A DNA stretch of 33,289 nucleotides, taken from positions 1 through 33,289 of the forward strand of contig JBHHYU010000026.1 of NCBI GenBank assembly GCA_046757725.1. Direction: 5' to 3'. A program made the position numbers and the translations under genes. Shown one piece after another: positions 25,390-32,528 of the stretch (position 1 is its first letter; every line of letters begins with the position of its first letter). The DNA comes from JBHHYU01 sp046757725. GTDB taxonomy: Bacteria > Desulfobacterota > Binatia > UBA9968. The notes beneath the pieces are model-generated. The model was not told the DNA's origin and searched no databases. It saw only the letters and a list, made by a program, of their open reading frames with translations.

Positions 25390-26490
25390 ATGCCGGTAAC
25401 GTCACGGGCTGCCGTGTTGGTTGAGCCTACCAAACCCCTGGTCGTGGACGAGGTTACGTTCCCGGACCCGGGCCCCGATCAGGTTCTCGTAAAGCTATTT
25501 GCCAGCGGCATCTGCCACTCCCAGCTCCACCAGATCTACCGTCCCGCGGAGGCATGGGCCCGTGGGCGCTTGCCCACTTTGCTCGGCCACGAGTCCACCG
25601 GAGTGGTTGTGGCTAGGGGCCGTGATGTTAGCCACGTTAAAGAGGGCGATCACGTGATTACGACCTGGATAGACAGAAACAACGCCGAAGGGAAACTGCC
25701 TCCCGTCTCGCATGCGCTGAATCAGCGCCCACCCATCCTGGCCACCTGGCGCGGGAAGCCTGTTGTGGCCTCGGCAGCAACCTGGGCGGCGCATCTCCTA
25801 GCCTCCGAGCGGGTGGTGCTGCCTCTGGGTGACGACGTACCTACCGACGTCACGTCCATCATAGGATGTGCCGTTCCAACAGGAACCGGGGCGATCGTCA
25901 ACACGCTCCAGGTCCGTGCGGGCGCATCCATAGCCATCTTCGGCGCCGGCGGCATCGGACTCTGCGCCATTACAGCAGCTGCAGCTGTGGCCGCAAATCC
26001 CATCATTGCCATTGATATGACGGACGAGAAGCTGAGCTTTGCCCGGCGCTTTGGAGCCACCCATGGGGTCAACGCGACCAGCGAGGACGCCGTGCAGAGA
26101 ATTATGGCGCTCACGGGAGCAGGGGTTGACTACGCGATCGACGCCGTTGGTCTACCGGTCACCCAGGAACAGATACTACGGGCCGTTCGTCCAGGGGCCC
26201 CTGGACTCAGCAGGGGAGGAACCGCTCTGTTGATAGGACTCGCTCCTCCAAACACCAAGGCCCTCCTGGACACAACGCTTTTCGTGGGCGGCCGCACGTT
26301 CACGCGGACCCACGCGGGCGACTGCCGGCCAGGCCGTGATTTTCCGATGTTTATTCAGTGGTACCGAGAGGGCAAGTTGAGATTAGACGACCTGGTCACG
26401 AGGCGCTACGCCCTCGACCAGGTGAATGAGGCCGTTACGGATCTTGCCGAGGGGCGAATCATGGGTCGGGGGATCTTTACGTTCTCATAG
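25390..26490 (+). CDS. Zinc-dependent alcohol dehydrogenase (MDR superfamily)
   Basis: A 366-residue NAD(P)-dependent dehydrogenase of the class-III-like medium-chain group. Catalytic zinc ligands are Cys42 (SGICHSQLHQ), His67-Glu68 (GHES) and Cys160 (IGCAVPTG). The dinucleotide fold has IFGAGGIGLCA at 183-193, with an acidic Asp after the second strand (IAIDMTDEK), suggesting NAD. The four structural-zinc cysteines normally at about 95-115 are absent (that loop reads WIDRNNAEGKLPPVSHALNQ), so it has one zinc per subunit. An AAGGGGGG stretch precedes the ATG. It would oxidise an alcohol or reduce an aldehyde or ketone. It stands as a single gene or leads a unit with the RHH protein 62 nt downstream. 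Confidence 0.88.
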   Translation: MPVTSRAAVLVEPTKPLVVDEVTFPDPGPDQVLVKLFASGICHSQLHQIYRPAEAWARGRLPTLLGHESTGVVVARGRDVSHVKEGDHVITTWIDRNNAEGKLPPVSHALNQRPPILATWRGKPVVASAATWAAHLLASERVVLPLGDDVPTDVTSIIGCAVPTGTGAIVNTLQVRAGASIAIFGAGGIGLCAITAAAAVAANPIIAIDMTDEKLSFARRFGATHGVNATSEDAVQRIMALTGAGVDYAIDAVGLPVTQEQILRAVRPGAPGLSRGGTALLIGLAPPNTKALLDTTLFVGGRTFTRTHAGDCRPGRDFPMFIQWYREGKLRLDDLVTRRYALDQVNEAVTDLAEGRIMGRGIFTFS

Positions 26491-26552
26491 TCCGTAGTCC
26501 GCACCCCGCCGTGCCTGAGAAAAGACTCCCGCTACTATGAGGAGACGTGGTC

Positions 26553-26846
26553 ATGAGAAAATCACGAGGATCATCTGTGCGAGGCAGGCAAACCGCAAGG
26601 AAAGGAAAATCTATCAAGAGAAGCAAGATTGATTTCTCAGATATTCCTGAGCTTTCTGATAAACAGCTGTCTAGTATGCGTCGGGTAGGACGGCCTACTT
26701 TGGGAAAAGAACCAAGAAAACTCATCGCCACTCGATTGGACCCGAAAGTGCTGGGTTGGTTGCGCAAGACCGCCGAGAAAAAAGGATTGCCCTACCAATC
26801 TTTTATACATGACATCTTGGCGAAGGAGATGAGGAAGATAAATTAG
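26553..26846 (+). CDS. Ribbon-helix-helix protein, BrnA/CopG-type antitoxin-like, orphan
   Basis: A 97-residue basic protein. Residues 1-27 are a Lys/Arg/Ser-rich tail. DFSDIPELSDKQLSSMRRVGRP is the linker usual in BrnA-type antitoxins, and RKLIATRLDPKVLGWLRKTAEKKGLPYQSFIHDILAKEM is a ribbon-helix-helix DNA-binding domain. The ATG at 26553 has GAGGAG 8 nt upstream and is preferred to the GTG at 26547. No toxin gene (BrnT or RelE type) lies next to it: upstream is the alcohol dehydrogenase and downstream a convergent membrane protein. It may be a stranded antitoxin or a local regulator. It is the only probable DNA-binding protein encoded intact here. Confidence 0.72.
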   Translation: MRKSRGSSVRGRQTARKGKSIKRSKIDFSDIPELSDKQLSSMRRVGRPTLGKEPRKLIATRLDPKVLGWLRKTAEKKGLPYQSFIHDILAKEMRKIN

Positions 26847-26994
26847 AGTTCGTGGAGTCGTGCAAGAGGTCAAGTTGAATGCCAGACACCATGGCTCATG
26901 TTGTCACGGTTAACTGCTAGGGCATAAAGGAAGGTCGAAGGGATTGATAAGATTGCAATGTCTGAGCTGACCGTCGATTCCCTCTTCTTATTGA

Positions 26995-27240
26995 TTAAGC
27001 CATAATCTTTAACGCGATGTATGGGGCAATGTTTAAGACGATAATTGCAATTTTGTATTGTGCTATGTATTGGAAATATGCTCTTCCCAAGTCTTTCTCA
27101 TCGAGGCCGAATAAACTGGAATGAATTCTTGAAATCGTTCCGCGCATTGCGATCACGATTATGGTTGTAAAGAGCAGCAGCGCTATGTTTATGACGGACG
27201 CCCAGCCAAGAAGCTCTGTAAGTGATGCCGTTGTCATCAT
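26995..27240 (-). CDS. Small membrane protein, DUF6868-like
   Basis: An 81-residue protein with two hydrophobic helices, about residues 12-33 and 60-78, joined by a polar loop (SRIHSSLFGLDEKDLGRAYFQYIAQYK). The order LTELLGWASVINIALLLF, then GLDEKDL and a C-terminal LNIAPYIALK, matches a widespread family of small two-helix membrane proteins of unknown function. A perfect AGGAGG lies 6 nt before the ATG at 27240. It faces away from the thiamine-diphosphate enzyme and converges with the RHH gene. No role can be inferred. Confidence 0.7.
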   Translation of the reverse strand: MMTTASLTELLGWASVINIALLLFTTIIVIAMRGTISRIHSSLFGLDEKDLGRAYFQYIAQYKIAIIVLNIAPYIALKIMA

Positions 27241-27459
27241 TTTAGACCTCCTGATGAAATGATATTAAACAGGTTAAGATTCTTACGCCTAGTTCAACTA
27301 TAATCACGCTGGTCAGGTTATTACCGGGTCTAAATTTCACTGGATGGCCGGGATTCTGCTGCCTTCTCAAGGACCTGTCAAGTCTCTTGTGCCCAGGACC
27401 CGACCTCGACTAAGCCTCTTTCAAGAGCAGATCGCCAGTTCCCACTCTTCGATCGTCTG

Positions 27460-27489
27460 TTGACTTGACGTCCTGTTGGTAGATATTCT
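27460..27489 (+). promoter_or_regulatory. Candidate promoter for the thiamine-diphosphate enzyme
   Basis: TTGACT (27460-27465), an 18-nt spacer and TATTCT (27484-27489) lie about 40 nt before the start at 27528, with GGAGG at 27514-27518 as ribosome-binding site. Confidence 0.4.
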
Positions 27490-27527
27490 CTCGCGCTAGA
27501 ACGTAAGAACTATGGAGGAAACGCGTA

Positions 27528-29300
27528 ATGCAACAAATATCCAAGGTGGAAACGCTACGGCCCAGCAAGGCGGTTTATGGCTCTGATCTCATGGTGGAAG
27601 TGCTGCGGGAGCTGGGGATTCAGTACATCGCACTGAATCCCGGGGCGAGCTATCGCGGCCTGCACGACTCGCTGGTGAACTTCGGTCCCGGTGAGAAGCC
27701 CGAGATGATCCTTTGTACCCATGAAGAGATCGCCGTGGCACTGGCGAACGGCTACGCCAGGGCGACAGGACAGCCTATGGCAACCGGTCTGCACAACATC
27801 GTCGGGCTCCAGCACGCCTCCATGGCGATCTTCAACGCCTGGTGCGACCGGACCCCGATTCTTAACCTGGGTGGTGGGGGGCCCCAGGATGTCAACCACC
27901 GTCGCAACACTGATTGGGTGCACTCCGCCTTGGTACAGGGAAATCTGGTTCGGGAATTTGTCAAGTACGACGACCAGCCAAGCAGCATCGAGGCGGTTCC
28001 CGGAGCGTTGCTTCGGGCCTATCGTGTCGCCACCACGGAACCTAAAGGCCCAGTGTACTTATGCCTGGATACCGATGTCCAAGAAGAACGGGTGGCATCT
28101 CCCATGACGGTGCCGGACGCTACCCTGTTCCGGGCCCCGGCCCCCCCCGCGCCGAACCCGGAAGCGCTGCGCTCGGCGGCGGATCTGCTCGCGGAGGCGG
28201 AATGGCCCGTCATAGTGGCCGGCGAGATTGGGAGGAACCCCAAGGCGCTGCCGCTACTCCGCGAGCTCGCAGAAATGCTGGCGGCCCCGGTCATCGACAC
28301 CGATGGACGGTTCGCCTTTCCCAGCACCCATCCGCTCAATCTGACCTCGGTAAGGGCAGAGGCGCTGAGGGAGACGGACGTGGTACTGGCGCTGGACGTA
28401 CCCAGCCTGGGTACGCCGCTTGGCCCTTCGGTCCGGGAGCGTACGGCGTTTCAGCCGGCAGTAGGACCCGAGGCGAAGGTCATCCACATCACGATGCTCG
28501 ACCTTGAGCGGCAAAGCTGGGTCAGTGATGCCATGTGGCTGCTGCCGGTGGCGGTCCCCATCGCCGCCGACACGGCATTGGCGCTGCCGCAATTGATCGA
28601 CCTTTGCGGGGAACGACTCGATTCGAACTCGAAGAAACGGATCGACGCGCGTCGAACCCGGGCTCAATCCATGCGTGCCGAGGCCCGCAAGAAGACGGCA
28701 TTGTGGATCAAGCAGAGCTGGGATCAGAAACCGATCTCCCTGCCGCGCCTCTACGGCGAGATCAACTCCCGCGTTAAAGGGACATCCTGGGCTCTGGTCC
28801 ATTCTCACGGTCGGCGTTGGCACGAAGCCATTGAGTTGACCGAAGCCGAGCACGGTCTAGGCGGCGGTCGAGGAGGGGGCGTGGGTTACGGCTTGCCCTC
28901 TTCGATAGGGGCGGCGTTGGGGTTCAAGGGGAGCGGGCGTCTCTGTGTCAGCGTTCTGGGGGATGGCGACTTTCTGATGACCTCCAATGCCCTTTGGACG
29001 GCCGCTCGTTACCGTATCCCTCTCCTGGCCGTGGTCTTCAACAACCGCTCCTACTACAACGATGAGGAGCACCAAGAGCGGATGGCCGTTCGTCGTGAAC
29101 GGCCGGTGGAGAACAAGGGCATCGGCATTCACATCACCGATCCGGAGCCGGACCTGGCGGCGATGGCACGCGCATTGAGCGTGGACGGCTTCGGCCCGAT
29201 CACCGAGCCCGGAGAACTCGGGGCCGCTCTGGACCGAGCCATCGAGGTGGTTCGGGGTGGGAAGCCGGCCGTAGTTGATGTCGTCACCCAATCCCGTTGA
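27528..29300 (+). CDS. Thiamine-diphosphate-dependent enzyme, acetolactate synthase/decarboxylase-like
   Basis: A 590-residue three-domain ThDP enzyme of the acetolactate synthase / benzoylformate decarboxylase group. The pyrimidine-binding domain has the activating Glu66 in THEEIAVALANGYARATG, and the diphosphate-binding domain has GDG at 478-480 with the closing NN at 505-506 (GDG-x24-NN). The middle domain (residues 190-330) has the usual SAADLLAEAEWPVIVAGE opening. It should decarboxylate or join 2-oxo acids or CoA-bound oxo intermediates in the cytoplasm; the alignment is insufficient to name the substrate. GGAGG lies 9 nt before the ATG. The G+C content is visibly higher than in the lyase operon. 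The next gene on the strand is 500 nt away, so it is probably a single transcript. Confidence 0.85.
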   Translation: MQQISKVETLRPSKAVYGSDLMVEVLRELGIQYIALNPGASYRGLHDSLVNFGPGEKPEMILCTHEEIAVALANGYARATGQPMATGLHNIVGLQHASMAIFNAWCDRTPILNLGGGGPQDVNHRRNTDWVHSALVQGNLVREFVKYDDQPSSIEAVPGALLRAYRVATTEPKGPVYLCLDTDVQEERVASPMTVPDATLFRAPAPPAPNPEALRSAADLLAEAEWPVIVAGEIGRNPKALPLLRELAEMLAAPVIDTDGRFAFPSTHPLNLTSVRAEALRETDVVLALDVPSLGTPLGPSVRERTAFQPAVGPEAKVIHITMLDLERQSWVSDAMWLLPVAVPIAADTALALPQLIDLCGERLDSNSKKRIDARRTRAQSMRAEARKKTALWIKQSWDQKPISLPRLYGEINSRVKGTSWALVHSHGRRWHEAIELTEAEHGLGGGRGGGVGYGLPSSIGAALGFKGSGRLCVSVLGDGDFLMTSNALWTAARYRIPLLAVVFNNRSYYNDEEHQERMAVRRERPVENKGIGIHITDPEPDLAAMARALSVDGFGPITEPGELGAALDRAIEVVRGGKPAVVDVVTQSR

Positions 29301-29800
29301 CGATTGGATATTCAGGGGATAAGTGCCAGACCCTCGCTTGGTTAGCGCAGCGAGCAAGGATTAAGAGGGATCTCATTCGGGACAACCATGTATTCGGTCG
29401 ATTGGCGCACCTCCCAGCGGGAGTTTGAAGTTCTCAAAAAGTAGTACTAAGAAAAACTCCCGACCCATCTTACCGCGCTGCATGCGTGCCATAATCATCA
29501 ACTCTTGGCGCGTACGATGTGGTTTTCTTCTATCACGCTTAAACGAACCCCTGAATCACTGTCTGAGACTGGATCAGAATAAAAAAGTCGAGATATCGAA
29601 GTCTGCCCCATGCCTCCCTTCCTGTAACCGCACTTTTTACAATAGAGCCGCACTGAAGTTGACATCAAGCCTGATTCTCTCATATTCTCCATTCCAGGTC
29701 GGGGCTAGGGGCTGCTCCGTTCTGTCTGAGGCAACGGCAGCTCTGTTTTTGGCAATCCGGGCGTGAGAACTATGGCGGCATCCAACGACAGGGGAGGAGA
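29301..29800. other. 500-nt intergenic region, no confident gene
   Basis: It contains a small inverted repeat (CTCGCT/AGCGAG at 29333-29354) and a leftward 64-codon frame (29498-29692) with a CKKCG motif and a GGAG-preceded ATG. That frame has no recognised family and I leave it uncalled. The promoter of the downstream selenoprotein unit must lie here or further upstream. Confidence 0.35.
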
Positions 29801-30838
29801 ATGGTAGGGCGCGCCACGCGCTATGGGGTGCCAGACACGCTGACGGCGTTCGACGAGTGCTACCGTCGCGGTTGGACAGATGGCCTACCCGTGGTCCCGC
29901 CGACGGCTGATCGCGTCGCTGCTATGCTGGACTATGTTGGGCTAGAACCCGAGCGGCTGCTCGGTGAGGTGCCGGTGCGCCGCCGCGTATTGACTGCCGA
30001 GCAAGCGGCTGCAAATGCCGTCATGGCGGGGTGTTTGCCGGAGCATTTCCCTGTCGTCCTGACAACGATGGAGGTCCTCTTTCGTCATGACCCCAACTGC
30101 ATCCACGAGGTCTCAGCCGTCACCAATTCCGCCGGGCTGCTTATCCTGGTCAATGGTCCCCTCCGCATTCAGATCGGCCTCAACTGCACGGACAATCTCC
30201 TGAGTCCGGGGAATCGCGCTAACGCCACCATTGGCCGGGCCATACGGCTCATCCTGATCAATGTCTTCGAGCAACGTCCGGGCATTCTCGACCGCGGTTG
30301 CATGGGCTCGCTGACCAAGTACGGCGTCTGTTTCGGCGAGGACGAAGAACGAAGCCCGTGGGAGCCCTTGCATGTCACCCGTGGCTTTACACGAGAGGAC
30401 TCCACGGTGACGGTGGCGGCCATCCAGGATCCCGAGATGTTGGGCAATCGGTACGGGCAGACCGCGGAAAGTATTATGGAGGCCACCGCCGATGCCATGG
30501 CCTCACACGGGCTGGCGGTGCATTTCCACAAAACCGAGTGGCTCTGGATCGTTGGCCACTGGCACGCCGAGATGCTCGGGCGCCAGGGCTGGGACCGCCC
30601 CCGCATGCAGCAATACGTGTGGGAACGGGCATGGCGTTCACGCGCCACGCTGAAGCAACTGGGCGCTATCCGGGGCGACGTTACGCCAGGTGACGAAACG
30701 GCACGTGTGTATGCGGCACCCCAACCGGAAGATATCTTGATCGTCAAGGCAGGGGGCGACAGCGGTATTTACAGTGAGCTGATCAAGATCTATTATGGTT
30801 TTCTGGCCACCACGGCCCCTATTCGCATCCCTCATTAA
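29801..30838 (+). CDS. Conserved protein of unknown function, partner of UGSC selenoprotein
   Basis: A 345-residue soluble protein without signal peptide or membrane helix. It has the opening DECYRRGWTDGLPVVPPT at 19-36, which I associate with a conserved family often found beside UGSC-type genes, then AVMAGCLPEHFPVVLTTME, NCIHEVSAVTNSAGLLILVNG, NCTDNLLSPGNRANATIGRA and a C-terminal AGGDSGIYSELIKIYYGF. Several cysteines lie in these conserved blocks, so redox or metal chemistry is possible, but no catalytic motif is recognised. GGAGGAG immediately precedes the ATG. The selenoprotein gene starts 17 nt after its stop, so they are co-transcribed and probably act together. The function is unknown. 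Confidence 0.75.
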   Translation: MVGRATRYGVPDTLTAFDECYRRGWTDGLPVVPPTADRVAAMLDYVGLEPERLLGEVPVRRRVLTAEQAAANAVMAGCLPEHFPVVLTTMEVLFRHDPNCIHEVSAVTNSAGLLILVNGPLRIQIGLNCTDNLLSPGNRANATIGRAIRLILINVFEQRPGILDRGCMGSLTKYGVCFGEDEERSPWEPLHVTRGFTREDSTVTVAAIQDPEMLGNRYGQTAESIMEATADAMASHGLAVHFHKTEWLWIVGHWHAEMLGRQGWDRPRMQQYVWERAWRSRATLKQLGAIRGDVTPGDETARVYAAPQPEDILIVKAGGDSGIYSELIKIYYGFLATTAPIRIPH

Positions 30839-30855
30839 CGATACGGAGGATACCT

Positions 30856-31437
30856 ATGGCGGTTCTCTCTCAAGCAACTGTTCAATTAGTCGACCCCACT
30901 GGCGCGGATCCTGGGAAACACTCGCTGTCCCTGGCGCCTCGCCCTGCGGATCTGCGGGGCAAACGCCTCGGTTTGCTGGACAATTCCAAAGCCAACTCTG
31001 AAATCATCTTACGGGCCATCGCGCGCCTCCTGGATGAACGGTTCGGCTTTGCCGACATCTTCTACACCAGGAAGCATTCGGCTTCACTGCCGCCTCACCC
31101 GGAGGTCATGGCGGACCTGCATCGCCACACTGACGTCGTCATTACCGGCATCGGCGATTGAGGAGGGTGCTCGTCGGGCAGTTTGCACGACGGCGTAACG
31201 TTAGAGCGGCAGGGGCTTCCCACGGCGACGATCATTACCAGTGTCTTTGTCAACACGGCCCAGGCCTATACCCGCCTGTTGGGTGTGCCTGCCTTTCCCT
31301 ACCTGGTCTGTCCCCACCCCATCACTAACGTCAGCCCGGCGGACCTTGAGGCCCGGGCGCAGCTCCTGACCCCCCAGGTCAGTCGCCTCTTGTTGGAGGG
31401 AAGTCTCGAGGAGAAGAGGAATACTTCCAGGCCTTGA
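30856..31437 (+). CDS. UGSC-type selenoprotein, in-frame TGA at 31159-31161 read as selenocysteine
   Basis: A 193-residue protein if the TGA at codon 102 is read as selenocysteine. The first 101 residues (DLRGKRLGLLDNSKANSEI, then HTDVVITGIGD) and the 91 residues after it (GSLHDGVTLERQGLPTATI, SVFVNTAQAY, FPYLVCPHP, ending ...RLLLEGSLEEK) together form one continuous UGSC-family domain, in which U-G-S-C or C-G-S-C follows a G-x-G-D strand. Here the motif is Sec102-Gly-Gly-Cys105, so Ser is Gly. A hairpin resembling a bacterial SECIS lies at 31171-31193. GGAGG precedes the ATG by about 7 nt. Sec plus Cys suggests a selenenylsulfide redox centre; the biochemical role of the family is not known to me. 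Reading the TGA as a stop would remove the active motif and half the domain. No sel genes are in the window. Confidence 0.82.
31171..31193 (+). promoter_or_regulatory. SECIS-like stem-loop downstream of the Sec TGA
   Basis: The mRNA pairs 31171-31176 with 31188-31193 (one G-U pair at the base). After one G-A mismatch, GC at 31178-31179 pairs with GC at 31185-31186, leaving the 5-nt loop AGUUU with a GU at its 5' side. The loop lies 19-23 nt after the TGA, close to the position of the SelB-binding loop in E. coli fdhF. Found by eye, not by folding software. Confidence 0.55.
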
Positions 31438-31441
31438 TCCT

Positions 31442-31647
31442 GATGTGGCAAGTTGGCAAGCGTCAGGCCTGCATAAAGGGTAAACGTCGATTTTCCAACG
31501 TGGATGATTGATTCTCTTGACAAGGAAGCATCTCGGCTAGGTGTTACGAGGCAATCTATTATCATGGTATGGTTGTCCGAAAGATTACAAAGGTCTACTT
31601 CCAACAAACGGCTCAAGCACGACGCGCAAAAAGCGCGCGCATCTTAG
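31442..31647 (+). pseudogene. Degraded CopG-type antitoxin gene, frameshifted
   Basis: From 31480 the frame reads VNVDFPTWMIDSLDKEASRLGVTRQS, then IIMVWLSERLQ, the DNA-binding core of CopG-type antitoxins (VNVDFP-WMI-LDKEA-RLGVTRQS-IKVWLAERL), ending at a TAG at 31645-31647. An in-frame TAA at 31474-31476 cuts it from any start. A one-base loss around 31478 would join it to an upstream frame (from 31442) ending in GLHK, where the family has KRVNVD. The first third of the protein and the toxin gene are not recognisable. It follows the selenoprotein stop closely but is not expected to be translated. Confidence 0.55.
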
Positions 31648-31771
31648 CCGAGCTGTGCTTAAAGAGGTGGGGAGTCTTTTCACGTAACTAGAGGCGGGTC
31701 GTCGACCATTACTTTGCCGCAAACCCCTTTCTCTGCCGCCGCTTCCGCACACACTTGTGTATCCGATGCGT

Positions 31772-32068
31772 TTAAAGCCGGTCTAAATCCTGGAATTCAG
31801 CCCAGGTTGGACAATGTTCCGTCAGCCATTGGTTACGGGCCTCAATGCAATCCGGGCACACCATTTGCGGGCGATACTTTTGGGAACGGACACGGCAACT
31901 GCCCAACACGACATCATCGGTGTGCGGAAACTGTGTATCCTGCGCATGAAGATAATCGGGTGAGAATTTCTCCGAGTCAAGAATCAAACCGTAAATGACC
32001 TTGACACGTTTCTCTTCAAGGACGCAGTGGTGGATCTCACAGTAGATTGGCTTTTTGGAGCGAGTCAT
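31772..32068 (-). CDS. Small Cys-rich protein of unknown function
   Basis: A 98-residue protein with cysteine pairs suggesting a zinc ribbon: C10-x4-C15 (PIYCEIHHC) near the start, SCRVRSQ in the middle and MVCPDCIEARNQW towards the end. I have taken the ATG at 32068 (MTRSKKPIYC). It lacks a clear ribosome-binding site, and a GTG at 32128, just after the preceding stop, would add 20 residues. It is the last gene of the leftward nucleotidyltransferase operon. No family was recognised; a nucleic-acid- or protein-binding role would fit a zinc ribbon but is inference. Confidence 0.6.
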   Translation of the reverse strand: MTRSKKPIYCEIHHCVLEEKRVKVIYGLILDSEKFSPDYLHAQDTQFPHTDDVVLGSCRVRSQKYRPQMVCPDCIEARNQWLTEHCPTWAEFQDLDRL

Positions 32069-32131
32069 ACGATTCGATGGAAAGACTGTTGAGCCACAGA
32101 ACGCCAAGGCTGAACTGCCGAATTCCACTTC

Positions 32132-32275
32132 TCAGGTTTCGTAGAAGCGGAATCCCTCGACCAGATCCTCCTGGGCTTCGGACAATTCCGTGAAGCGTTG
32201 CCACAGTACGTGCTTAGCCCGTGAGACGATATCGTTAGAGCGGGAGCCGGTCGTCGAGTTCTCGTGCTCAATCAT
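32132..32275 (-). CDS. 47-residue acidic small protein in nucleotidyltransferase operon
   Basis: A short open frame beginning MIEHENSTTGSRSNDIVSRA and ending with helical LSEAQEDLVEGFRFYET. It starts 4 nt after the stop of the preceding gene (TGA at 32280-32282), with AGAGGG about 8 nt before the ATG, and stops 4 nt before the GTG alternative start of the next gene. This tight packing, with helical and charged content, supports translation. It is too short for many gene callers. Function unknown. Confidence 0.5.
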   Translation of the reverse strand: MIEHENSTTGSRSNDIVSRAKHVLWQRFTELSEAQEDLVEGFRFYET

Positions 32276-32279
32276 GGAA

Positions 32280-32528
32280 TCAACCCTCTGCGGCCTTGCG
32301 CAAGGCTGCAAGGACTTTTTTTCGCTCTTTGGGCTTAAACTCGTTGCCGTAGAAGCGCAAAAACAACGCTTGCTTCACCGCAACCGCGTCCTTTTCGGAG
32401 ATCGATGCGATAACCAGGGCCCGGGCAGCCGAGTGCATGGAGCAACCCATCTTCAGGCGCTCCTCGCCGCGGCGAGCGAGCAACAGGTTACGAAACTTTG
32501 TTTCGATTTCATCGGAGGTGTCTTTCAC
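32280..32528 (-). CDS. Small conserved protein (GCSM motif), nucleotidyltransferase partner
   Basis: An 82-residue mostly helical protein. It has EERLKMGCSMHSAARALVIASI in the middle and a C-terminal KQALFLRFYGNEFKPKERKKVLAALRKA, a pattern I have seen in small conserved proteins beside nucleotidyltransferase genes. The GTG start at 32528 overlaps the stop of the nucleotidyltransferase by 4 nt (GTGA), with GGAGG 7 nt upstream. Longer frames reading back into that gene are out of its phase and are not the real start. Translational coupling implies a fixed ratio with the nucleotidyltransferase; it could be its substrate, inhibitor or cofactor. Confidence 0.7.
   Translation of the reverse strand: MKDTSDEIETKFRNLLLARRGEERLKMGCSMHSAARALVIASISEKDAVAVKQALFLRFYGNEFKPKERKKVLAALRKAAEG

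Noticed and set aside
28254..28853. 199-codon minus-strand frame
   Set aside because: Antisense shadow of the GC-rich ThDP enzyme gene with low-complexity composition.
29498..29692. 64-codon minus-strand frame with CKKCG motif
   Set aside because: A single CxxC and a GGAG-preceded start are not enough; no family and no neighbouring operon.
30169..30747. 192-codon minus-strand frame
   Set aside because: Antisense to the conserved 345-residue gene; Ser/Arg-rich with no recognisable family.
30856..31161. A 101-residue protein ending at TGA 31161, plus a separate gene at 31183-31437
   Set aside because: The two frames are continuous, the second has no ribosome-binding site and only a TTG start, and the family motif is completed by reading the TGA as selenocysteine.
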